Assembly: GCA_922989275.2 (NCBI GenBank)
Contig: OV277864.1
Coordinates: forward strand, 24,501,550-24,565,549
Direction of reading: 5' to 3'
Length of the DNA: 64,000 nt
DNA from: Gari tellinella
Lineage: Eukaryota > Mollusca > Bivalvia > Cardiida > Psammobiidae
The first letter of the stretch is position 1, and the number at the start of each line of letters is the position of its first letter. The notes beneath the pieces were generated by a model. It saw only the letters and a program-made list of their open reading frames with translations. It had not been told where the DNA came from and did not search any database. This document shows, one piece after another, positions 61,001 to 64,000 of the stretch. The position numbers and the translations under genes were made by a program.

Positions 61001-63088
61001 TTTGTAGAAAAAATAGTTCGGTTACTCATAACTTTAATTAGTGATTTCAGTAAATTAAGGCTTTATCAATATTTGTGAAAAATATTGGCAAAATCTGAAT
61101 GTAAGAACTGGAGGAGAAAAAAATTGAAAAATAACTATTTGATGTGTTCCCTTTGTTGACGAATAAAATGTTGTTTCCATATTTTTATTGCTACTTCCTA
61201 CTATTCTTTTCTATTTTATGAAAACATATGAATAACCAAATATCTTAGGAAAATTACAAAACTGAAGAGGGGTGTTCTAAGATTTTATGATCAGAAGCAC
61301 GTGTCTCTGGATAATTAGGGGTATACCAAAAAAAACAAGATATTAAGAAAAGAACCAGTTCGGGGACTCCCTATTTTTATTTCATATTTCTGCACAGCAG
61401 GGTATGTACTAGCAACATGCAGAATTTGAAAAAAAAATCTGAATGGTTTGAAAATTCGAACAAACTGCCGCGATAGTCCTTAATGAAATTTAATTTCAAA
61501 AGCTTCGGAATGGCAGAATCTCCCGGAAAAATGTAGAAAGGGGAATAACTCTCACGGTGTTGATACAAGAATTATGAACTTTGTTTGCAATACACGTCTA
61601 CTCATTAAACTCTTTAAATGAAATTTCACCTTAAAAACTTCAGTGGAACAGGCGTTAGAGTAAAAAATAAAACCGTGACAGTCGGACGATCGGACAGATA
61701 GACTACGGAAAAGTGGCCGACCCCGACAGGTCATCTTTGCCTTCAGCTGGTGACACAGAAACCGGTCCATACATTTATAAAGTTCTTAGAATGCATCGTA
61801 CAGACGGACCGAATAATATCCGATACGACGGAATCGAGTAAATTATATGGTCACCAAAGTGCTATTATTACCATGCTATTTTTCAGTTTTATGTGTCTAT
61901 AATTAATTATCGAGTGCTGAAAAATGTGACATTTCTACCCCGTGTGACCTTGACCTTTTACCTTATGACCCAGTTTAAACAGACAGTCTACTACATATGT
62001 TTTGTCATTATGTGAAATATAAGACCTCTACCAAGTAAAGCAAACCTAATATGTCCCCTTATCCATCTGGGTGGATAAAAGCTTTTTGGAAAGTGTGAGG
62101 TTTTCGTATGCACAATTTTTTTACAATCGTTTTTAAAAAAAAGTCGACATGTGAAGAATTCGTACCTACTGTCAGGGGGGGGGCGGGCTCAGAGTCAGTA
62201 CGAATTATTCACACATGTGTGACATATTCGTATGAAATTCCTACGAATTCCTCACAGGTGTGAAGAATTCGTAGTGTGAAGAATTCGGCTCAACAGAGCT
62301 TAATGTATATTATAATTTATGACAACGCGGCAGCTTAATAGAGGACAAAAGTAAAACATGAGCTTCCTTACTATTATTATGTTGTCCTGCTTCAAGTTAT
62401 CACCTGTTTAGTGTTTAATTGCATGTTATTGAACAACAAAGAAGGTTTATACTACTGGTGGTACAACAGAGAAGACGACCAAAAACAGTTAGTTCCAGTG
62501 CAAACAGTTTGGAGCCTAATCAGATACTGCATGGATAACCCTGCGTCTGATCTGGCTCCAAACTGTTTACCACTCAGATAGAAACAAATCGTAAGGATTT
62601 CAAAATAATGTAATTTCTACCTTTTATTGTCAAGCGTTTGTATCTAGTCTAGTGTACAGATAAAAGAATAACGTCTGTTTCCACGTTACTTGTTAAAAAA
62701 TGCACATGATATTATAGCTGGGTCACTAGTGCTTGTCGACATATCCAGACATTTATCACCACATTCTACATGTAACAGCGATTCCCCATACAGTGGTTAT
62801 TCTTTTCAAATAAACGCGTTAACGCTAAAGCATTGTTTCTACCGCAATCAGTTTTGGGGCTAGATCAGACGTCGGGTAACCCGCGTCTGATCAGGCTCCA
62901 AACTGTTCACCCCTCGAACCCAATACAAATAGTATGAATGTAGTCGGTTTTCTGCATTTAAATATGAACTTGTTTCGTATTGCTCTAATCACCTACCCAG
63001 TTTGAAGCGCAGAATATAAGGACGTGTATGACGCCATGGCTTTCTTCATTTCCGGATCTGAAGCAATATCTTCTGGCGTTTTGTTGTG
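42887..63088 (-). CDS. Ankyrin-ZU5-ZU5-UPA-transglutaminase C-domain gene (split, 5' end outside window)
   Basis: Fourteen minus-strand exons join in phase to 2091 bases, 696 residues plus TGA. Residues 1-31 end an ankyrin repeat (NKTPEDIA). About 31-165 is a ZU5 domain beginning TGFV and continuing with GILIESIHIPKGLPISFYCR. About 165-315 is a second ZU5, with a linker VCIVYTRPKHEDN like the one joining the two ZU5 domains of ankyrins and PIDD. About 315-480 is UPA-like, with KATFLAVCKQ, TFFVDIKG and LLKLNVQLHIP at matching places. Residues 487-690 match the two C-terminal beta-barrels of animal transglutaminases. No CHD catalytic core and no death domain follow or lie between. The ZU5-ZU5-UPA block is a known scaffold in ankyrin, UNC5 and PIDD; its link to transglutaminase barrels is what stands out. 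Function is unknown; a cytoplasmic adaptor or scaffold is an inference. I saw no signal peptide or membrane segment in the visible part. Confidence 0.72.
43170..43235 (-). repeat. Retroposon 3' end, minus strand
   Basis: The complement reads GTGAATAAAATTGAATTGTG, then TTAATTGAATTAAATTC, like the tail at 29550 in reverse. Confidence 0.5.
43671..43916 (-). mobile_element. Family A MITE 10 bases from a splice donor
   Basis: 246 bases, perfect ends. The donor GT of ZU5-gene exon 13 is at 43925-43926, so only eight bases of older intron remain between. Confidence 0.9.
43927..44064 (-). CDS. ZU5 gene exon 13 (second transglutaminase barrel)
   Basis: Acceptor TTTAATTTTCAG, donor GTAAGT, 46 codons in phase 0. 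It encodes TKSTATLSYTNKTNLVLHGG and VFNVNANF, matching the N-P-L-x-x-x-L-x-x-C/G-x-F-x-V-E-G region of transglutaminase C-terminal domains. A full-length family A element (43671-43916) ends 11 bases past the exon. Confidence 0.78.
44285..44845. repeat. Degenerate TAC/TACTAC microsatellite split by a MITE
   Basis: TACTGCTACTACATGTTCTA to the left and TTACTACTACTACTTCTAC to the right of the family A copy at 44483-44738. Confidence 0.7.
44483..44738 (+). mobile_element. Family A MITE inside a TAC-rich microsatellite
   Basis: 256 bases; longer because GTACGTTTGC is present once more than usual. TA flanks. Confidence 0.9.
44868..45028 (-). CDS. ZU5 gene exon 12 (first transglutaminase barrel end)
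   Basis: Acceptor GATATTTAG, donor GTATGC, 161 bases. It encodes ERRVIVVPAKEYQVKGHTEF and ends VEKFTLHKPNVEIEV. The closing L-x-x-P-x-V-x-I-x-V matches the linker strand between the two transglutaminase barrels (L-x-N-P-E-I-x-I). The spacing from the previous exon fits that family. Confidence 0.75.
45319..45508 (-). CDS. ZU5 gene exon 11 (first transglutaminase barrel)
   Basis: Acceptor CTTACTAAAG, donor GTAAGT, 190 bases. It encodes IQFEAINPTNCVIGEDMTVG, CYINNIT and VNIRMTLSSLSGTELTK. The pattern of a charged strand, a V-x-C-Y strand, N-N-T and then a long edge strand fits the first C-terminal barrel of animal transglutaminases. A second donor (GTATTT after 45281) would add ASKSVIHFEWRKLQ but puts the next exon out of phase. 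Confidence 0.72.
45630..45768 (+). repeat. Family C fragment
   Basis: AACCCTTTCCGTGCCGCATG at left and GGCAGTGAAGGGGTAAAA at right with a shortened middle. Confidence 0.5.
45795..46030 (+). mobile_element. Family C MITE
   Basis: CCCTTTCGCTCTCAATGACG, the core, GAAACGACATTGCAGACAAC, GGTGAAGGGGTA, then TGAAAGAG before TTAA. A good copy. Confidence 0.75.
46339..46352 (-). CDS. ZU5 gene exon 10 (14-base micro-exon)
   Basis: Flanked by acceptor ATTTTGCAG and donor GTATGT. With the G left over from exon 9 it reads DNPQE and ends in phase 0, exactly what exon 11 needs. Exon 9 joined directly to exon 11 gives a stop within four codons. The match rests on phase and splice signals only. Confidence 0.5.
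46420..46570 (-). repeat. Family A, left half, cut by the LINE
   Basis: CAGCGGATAAAACGACATTA and the AAACG block are clear; the copy ends where the LINE remnant region begins. Confidence 0.65.
46677..47455 (+). pseudogene. LINE ORF2 C-terminal remnant
   Basis: First piece (46677-46871): TLYDRGIRYVNDILDKDGNF, then KYLEEVSGKKINF, then TAG. Second piece (46901-47455, another frame): 184 residues with WLQTRIIHRILPTYTLLFKM and the zinc-like CTFCHNHEETIVHLFWESC, the usual C-terminal module of LINE reverse transcriptases. The stop and the frame change mark it as dead. It abuts a family A copy cut off at about 46570 and lies in an intron of the ZU5 gene, in the opposite sense. Confidence 0.85.
47465..47655 (+). 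repeat. Family D fragment
   Basis: AATTCCTCCACCCACTGAAA, TAAAGCAGGCTGAATGTAAA and AAAAACTAGAAACAGGC. Confidence 0.5.
47766..48013 (+). mobile_element. Family A MITE, full length
   Basis: 248 bases, perfect inverted ends, TA flanks. Confidence 0.9.
48327..48722 (-). mobile_element. Family A MITE split by a family B insertion
   Basis: CAGTTGAGAATACGTTATTT starts the copy. At its TTAA (48356-48359) a family B element is inserted, and family A resumes with ACGATGTAGAAAATGGCAG after a second TTAA (48538-48541). Confidence 0.75.
48360..48537 (+). mobile_element. Family B MITE inserted in family A
   Basis: 178 bases, CCCATTTACGCCC...GGGCACAAATAGG, TTAA on both sides. It lacks most of the palindromic core present in 34821-35038. 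Confidence 0.8.
48718..49012 (-). mobile_element. tRNA-derived SINE
   Basis: On the minus strand the head has a B-box-like GTGGGTTCGAATCCCAATCG with a weak A box upstream. The body ends TGACCTCGCGATATGACAGA, AAAACTGTTAAAAGCGACGT and an AAATC tail. That tail is recalled as common in mollusc SINEs. It lies in the intron between exons 9 and 10 of the ZU5 gene. Confidence 0.75.
49015..50090. other. Intron of the ZU5 gene, unique sequence
   Basis: One kilobase free of recognised repeats, which is unusual here. No frame with protein-like composition on either strand. Confidence 0.45.
50098..50320 (-). CDS. ZU5 gene exon 9 (UPA end)
   Basis: Acceptor TGTATTCCAG, donor GTACGT, 223 bases. It encodes GCASIDNKSHAKQRKIVF and ends LLKLNVQLHIPP, the closing strand of UPA. 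In ankyrins and PIDD a death domain would come next; here the reading goes on to the 14-base exon and the transglutaminase barrels. Confidence 0.78.
50344..50580 (+). mobile_element. Family A MITE 24 bases upstream of ZU5-gene exon 9
   Basis: Left end CATTCGAGAAAACG, right end TTCTCTACTG; core complete. It lies just upstream of the acceptor of exon 9 (exon start 50320). Confidence 0.85.
50877..51031 (-). CDS. ZU5 gene exon 8 (UPA middle)
   Basis: Acceptor TTATATCAG, donor GTAAGT, 155 bases, ending at a codon boundary. It encodes KHTLLVECGLESRKDERMNK and, later, GDTFFVDIK. The strand-helix-strand order matches UPA. A CENC pair in the middle is not expected in ankyrin UPA. Confidence 0.75.
51195..51517. 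mobile_element. Inverted-repeat element with GCGAATTGCCATCGAATT repeats
   Basis: Ends CAGTACTGAACCTTATTAAA and its complement, TA on both sides, 323 bases. Near each end AAGCGAATTGCCATCGAATT recurs (twice at left, three times at right). A Tc1/mariner-like target, but a different family from A and E. Confidence 0.75.
51520..52025. other. Intron of the ZU5 gene
   Basis: AT-rich; short open frames only; no repeat recognised. Confidence 0.4.
52029..52192. repeat. Long near-perfect hairpin
   Basis: The left arm (TTCATGAGCTGATGGCACTT, CCATGCTTTTACTAGCA) is matched by TGCTAGTAAAAGCATGG and its continuation. The loop holds a small hairpin, AGCCCTTCCGGCTT. A foldback element in the intron before ZU5-gene exon 7. 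Confidence 0.85.
52225..52352 (-). CDS. ZU5 gene exon 7 (UPA start)
   Basis: Acceptor TTCTGACAG, donor GTAAAT, 128 bases. It encodes YVPVSKECVATEENLKLVTK, then a basic stretch and KKATFLAVCKQVQ. The last part aligns with the start of UPA, where ankyrins have a hydrophobic strand after a similar helix. Confidence 0.75.
52425..52657 (+). mobile_element. Family A MITE
   Basis: Ends CAGTGGAGAAAACG and TTTCTCTACTG, full core at 52494-52555; a small deletion on the right side. Confidence 0.88.
52783..52966 (-). CDS. ZU5 gene exon 6 (end of second ZU5)
   Basis: Acceptor TTTATAG, donor GTAAGT, 184 bases. It begins GTQPGKSIRMQLPTRENID, equivalent to the DCPARIYIPIYLRP stretch of the first ZU5, and ends IIFEVSHF, equivalent to the closing strand before UPA. 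A weaker upstream donor (GTATGT) would give an early stop in the next exon, so GTAAGT is chosen. Confidence 0.8.
52982..53105 (-). repeat. Family A fragment near ZU5-gene exon 6
   Basis: TTGGAGAACACATTATTCTG, then AAACAGTAGAAAATGGAAAG and GTGACAAACAGTTT; truncated before the core. Confidence 0.6.
53108..53353 (-). mobile_element. Family A MITE, full length
   Basis: 246 bases, ends CAGTGGATAATC and ATTCTCTACTG, TA flanks. Confidence 0.88.
53458..53531. repeat. Solo palindromic core, diverged
   Basis: GATCAGGCTCCGGGTTACGA and TCTCTGATATGGATCCAAAA. Confidence 0.5.
53590..53753. repeat. Long hairpin with two nested arms
   Basis: Outer arms ATCGATGTTCTACCGTTGT and ACAACGGTAGCACATCGAT. Inner arms AACGGTATTCTACAACGGTT and its complement, with AACTCCCAACC and GCGCA pieces between. 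Confidence 0.8.
53760..54810. other. Intron of the ZU5 gene
   Basis: Several short frames on both strands (for example 53773-54033 minus and 53796-54020 plus) without recognisable motifs. GACGTCATCATCCGG at 54140 is a CRE-like piece. Confidence 0.4.
54816..54893 (-). CDS. ZU5 gene exon 5 (second ZU5 middle)
   Basis: Acceptor ATGCAG, donor GTAATT, 78 bases. It encodes KRAESTLTNSGEKSLISDVF and FNVK. The SDVF-x-F/I stretch repeats the SDVFHIEI of the first ZU5, as expected for tandem ZU5 domains. Confidence 0.7.
55198..55222. repeat. Poly-T tract
   Basis: An uninterrupted T run of about twenty between CTATT and ATAAC. Confidence 0.8.
55431..55467 (-). CDS. ZU5 gene exon 4 (tentative 37-base exon)
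   Basis: Without an exon here, exons 3 and 5 do not join in phase. The stretch between an AG (TGTAAGAG) and the donor GTAGAT reads RGCNMYKCKPDA plus one base and restores the frame. The acceptor has a poor pyrimidine tract, so another small exon could be the true one. Confidence 0.35.
56020..56355. repeat. Tandem duplication in LINE 3' region, first pair
   Basis: Two units of about 170 bases, both holding ACTACCCCCATCAATCAGCA (or a close variant), ATGAACCGACCGGCTAA and CAATGCAGGCCATC. Confidence 0.8.
56430..56885. repeat. Tandem duplication in LINE 3' region, second pair
   Basis: Two units of about 200 bases sharing ATCCCTACCATCAA, GATCCAAC/ACC, ACAGGCAT, GGTACAA and GGTAGCAGTCATC. Confidence 0.75.
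56893..57180 (-). pseudogene. LINE ORF2 C-terminal end
   Basis: 95 residues ending VFKKRLKTHFFNI. This is the last segment of a LINE polyprotein, without the reverse-transcriptase core. Confidence 0.85.
57253..57444 (-). CDS. ZU5 gene exon 3 (ZU5-ZU5 linker, start of second ZU5)
   Basis: Acceptor TTTTCAAG, donor GTAAGA, exactly 64 codons in phase 0. It encodes CVCIVYTRPKHEDN, the strand and linker after the first ZU5, then DGTVLRSRIEPEFKMEIPAE, the start of the second ZU5 (G-x-L-x-S, then a hydrophobic strand and IP). The resemblance to the equivalent stretch of PIDD and ankyrins is clear. Confidence 0.8.
57562..57807 (+). mobile_element. Family A MITE, full length
   Basis: 246 bases, perfect core, TA flanks; in the intron upstream of ZU5-gene exon 3. 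Confidence 0.9.
57950..58046 (+). repeat. Family C fragment
   Basis: Core GACGACGCGTTATGCGGCGTC with flanks, then GGCGGTGAAAGGGTTC. Confidence 0.55.
58090..58300 (-). repeat. Family A fragment, degenerate
   Basis: GAGACGTTATTTTGTCCTTT and an AACGAAAC block, then a diverged core with CAGACGTCGAGTTAGACGG. Confidence 0.5.
58323..58568 (-). mobile_element. Family A MITE, full length
   Basis: 246 bases, CAGTGGGGAAAACG and CGTTTTCTCCACTG, TA flanks. Confidence 0.9.
58614..58660 (+). repeat. 3' end fragment of the same LINE
   Basis: GTGTGAAAAGAGTGCTATAT followed by AAATGTGGTATAATAATAA matches the complement of 55920-55970. Confidence 0.7.
58756..58998 (+). mobile_element. Family A MITE beside the ZU5-gene exon 2 donor
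   Basis: The left end is diverged; the right end ACGTCTCCACTG is intact and stops 24 bases from the exon. Core slightly changed. Confidence 0.8.
59023..59377 (-). CDS. ZU5 gene exon 2 (first ZU5 domain)
   Basis: Acceptor TTTTACAG, donor GTAAGT, 355 bases. One base completes the glycine codon from the previous exon, then 118 codons. It holds most of the first ZU5 domain: the TGFV start, the IPKGLP strand turn, SDVFHIEI, and RIYIPIYLRPPAKEELVLRY, equivalent to the second half of ankyrin ZU5. A family A element ends 24 bases past the exon end. Confidence 0.8.
59455..59880 (+). repeat. Family D copy split by another repeat
   Basis: The left arm TAAAGTATGCTGAAAGTAAA ends at about 59505; the right arm resumes at about 59797 with AAGGCGCATTCTCATTTACT. 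The insert 59509-59796 is the repeat also seen at 3670-4025. Confidence 0.6.
59509..59796 (+). repeat. Dispersed repeat, copy 2
   Basis: GACTTTTCCTCAGTCCATTG...AAAGGTCGCCAGGAGATGTA, inserted in a family D hairpin, so its edges can be read from the interrupted element. Confidence 0.6.
59986..60141. mobile_element. Family E MITE, left side shortened
   Basis: (TA)CTGTAAAAATCAG...AAAGGGGTTTTCTG(TA); hairpin arms AGCTTAAAGT and ACTTAGCTTTAAGC. Confidence 0.7.
60440..60606 (-). mobile_element. SINE-like tRNA-derived sequence
   Basis: The minus strand reads GGTGGATAGCACAGTTTTAG, then CGCACCCGCTTCT, then CGAGTTCGATCCCGGGTC, giving A- and B-box-like pieces at tRNA spacing. The stems are imperfect, so this is a retroposon head and not a working tRNA gene. 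Confidence 0.6.
60840..60935 (+). mobile_element. SINE head fragment
   Basis: AGTGACTATAACTTACACTC, then CACTTAGCTCCTTACTGCTG and TTGGTTCGAATCCCAATC, resembles the head of the SINE at 48718-49012. Confidence 0.6.
60950..62140. other. Centre of the 2.1-kb inverted-repeat element
   Basis: AT-rich, stops in all frames, no transposase motif. Either non-autonomous or decayed. Confidence 0.45.
62320..62408. repeat. Family E hairpin fragment
   Basis: GACAACGCGGCAGCTTAATA ... GTCCTGCTTCAAGTTATCAC, without the termini. Confidence 0.45.
62460..62690 (+). mobile_element. Family A MITE, degenerate
   Basis: Both ends diverged; GTTTGGAGCCTAATCAGATA and CGTCTGATCTGGCTCC keep the core. Confidence 0.6.
62791..62982 (+). 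mobile_element. Family A MITE, right end lost
   Basis: CAGTGGTTATTCTTTTCAAA, core present, truncated close to the donor of exon 1 at 62996. Confidence 0.7.
62997..63088 (-). CDS. ZU5 gene exon 1 of window (ankyrin repeat end)
   Basis: Acceptor TTACAG before 63088, donor GTAGGT after 62997; 92 bases, starting in phase 0 and leaving two bases. It encodes HNKTPEDIASDPEMKKAM and on to LQT. The NKTPEDIA stretch is the usual end of an ankyrin repeat, so more repeats must lie to the right of the window. Confidence 0.75.
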
Positions 63089-63237
63089 CTGTAACAGTAA
63101 ACAAGGTTTATCTTTGAAAAAGATATTCAACTTATATTTGCCAAATGTATGCAAATGAGGATTTTAAAGACCTTTAATACCTTGGATTGAAACGCAAAAA
63201 AATTAATTGCCGTATCTTTAATATATAATTTAGCATA

Positions 63238-63495
63238 CAGTGGAGAATGTGTTATTCTTTCCCAATAAACGCGTTTACGCTAAAACGTTTATTTCCACTG
63301 CAAACAGTTTGGAGCCAGATCAGACGCCGGGTTAACGCCGGGTAACCCGGCGTCGGATCAGGCTCCAAACTGTTTGCCACCAAGATAAAAATGAGTTATC
63401 ACAATTGTCCAAAAGTTGTACTTTTCAACGTTTTAGTGCTTTGCGTTTGCGTTTCGTTTGCGTTTAAACGGGACAGAATAACAGATTCTCAACTG
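63238..63495 (+). mobile_element. Family A MITE with extended core
   Basis: 258 bases. The core contains a duplicated CGCCGGGTTAA, so the palindrome centre is longer than in other copies. Confidence 0.88.
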
Positions 63496-63549
63496 TAGTT
63501 ACTACAAAGCTGCCATCTACAGAATAACCAAACAGTACATGTAGTTTGA

Positions 63550-63625
63550 TCATAGACATAGACATAGACAAGACAAGACAAGACAAGACAAAGTTTATTG
63601 TGATACAGGCCTCCAGCCCTGACAC
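63550..63625 (-). repeat. Retroposon 3' end with TTGTC tail
   Basis: The minus strand reads CAATAAACTTTGTCTTGTCT and continues TTGTC several times, then TATGTC. An AATAAA followed by a pentamer tail marks a retroposon end. Confidence 0.6.
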
Positions 63626-63629
63626 AGAT

Positions 63630-64000
63630 ACATGTACATAGTTTATTCGTAACTTATACATTAATTATCTCGTTACATATTCCATCATTTATACATCATA
63701 TTCAACAGGTCTATCACGTGACATGCAAATATATATTAACATACCAAATCAGATCAATATGAATGCTTAAACAACTCACCCCCATGTGACGCAAATATAT
63801 GCGTCATTTACAATTTTGTATTGTGAAAAATACTCTTGTCTTATGCAATCGGTGTAGACCCCGATCGGAAAACTCCTTATAGGTGTATCCCGATCAGAAT
63901 CTGCACTTTATGACTTTTTGATATACATTGTACATAGTTAAAATCAACCGTTGCTGTTATCAATTTTAGTCTCATGGGTGGATTAGTTAACCATTTTATC
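63630..64000. other. Right edge, intron of the ZU5 gene
   Basis: No exon recognised. If the gene model is right, this is the intron before the ankyrin exon at 63088. Confidence 0.4.

Larger units (their letters stand above)
60183..62303. mobile_element. 2.1-kb inverted-repeat element with GAATTCTTCACAC repeats
   Basis: The left end AGCTTTGTTGAGCCGAATTC and the right end GAATTCGGCTCAACAGAGCT are inverted copies. Inside each arm the motif (T)ACGAATTCTTCACAC or its complement recurs several times (60195-60310 and 62145-62285). The middle holds two SINE pieces and no long frame. The superfamily is not recognised and no clear target duplication was found. Confidence 0.65.

Overview
The window is AT-rich animal nuclear DNA, most likely from a bivalve mollusc. 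That is inferred from split genes with GT-AG introns, a chitin-deacetylase-type gene, a tRNA-headed SINE whose tail matches what I know of mollusc SINEs, several non-LTR retroposon remnants, and a very dense carpet of small inverted-repeat elements. The species cannot be fixed by eye. Nothing looks bacterial or organellar.

Two host genes are visible, both on the minus strand. At 1164-2267 is a secreted CE4 polysaccharide (chitin) deacetylase-like protein in one long exon, possibly with a further exon to the left. From 63088 down to 42887 runs a large split gene. I traced fourteen exons that join in phase to 696 residues and a stop codon; its 5' part lies beyond the right edge. Its parts, in order, are the end of an ankyrin repeat, two ZU5 domains, a UPA domain, and then the two C-terminal beta-barrel domains of animal transglutaminases. 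There is no transglutaminase catalytic core in the traced part and no death domain. This architecture is the main biological novelty of the window.

Between them, 8449-19318 is one complete Ty3/Gypsy retrotransposon on the minus strand. Its two 1053-base LTRs are almost identical. It has a tRNA-Lys-type primer site, a long leader with tandem repeats, gag split over two frames, a 1522-codon pol, and a polypurine tract. It sits inside a minisatellite and is flanked by TGTC.

The rest is repeats. Family A (about 246 bp, TA target, ends CAGTGGAGAA) has about thirty copies. Families B, C and D end in TTAA. Family E has ends CAGTAAAACC and a TA target. Many of the small elements carry the same palindromic core, built around GATCAGACGCCG. 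There are also a 2.2-kb PIF/Harbinger element with a relic of its transposase, a 2.1-kb element with sub-terminal GAATTCTTCACAC repeats, three LINE remnants, SINEs, long hairpins and microsatellites. Much of the small-element load lies in the introns of the ZU5 gene, in places 10-25 bases from a splice site.
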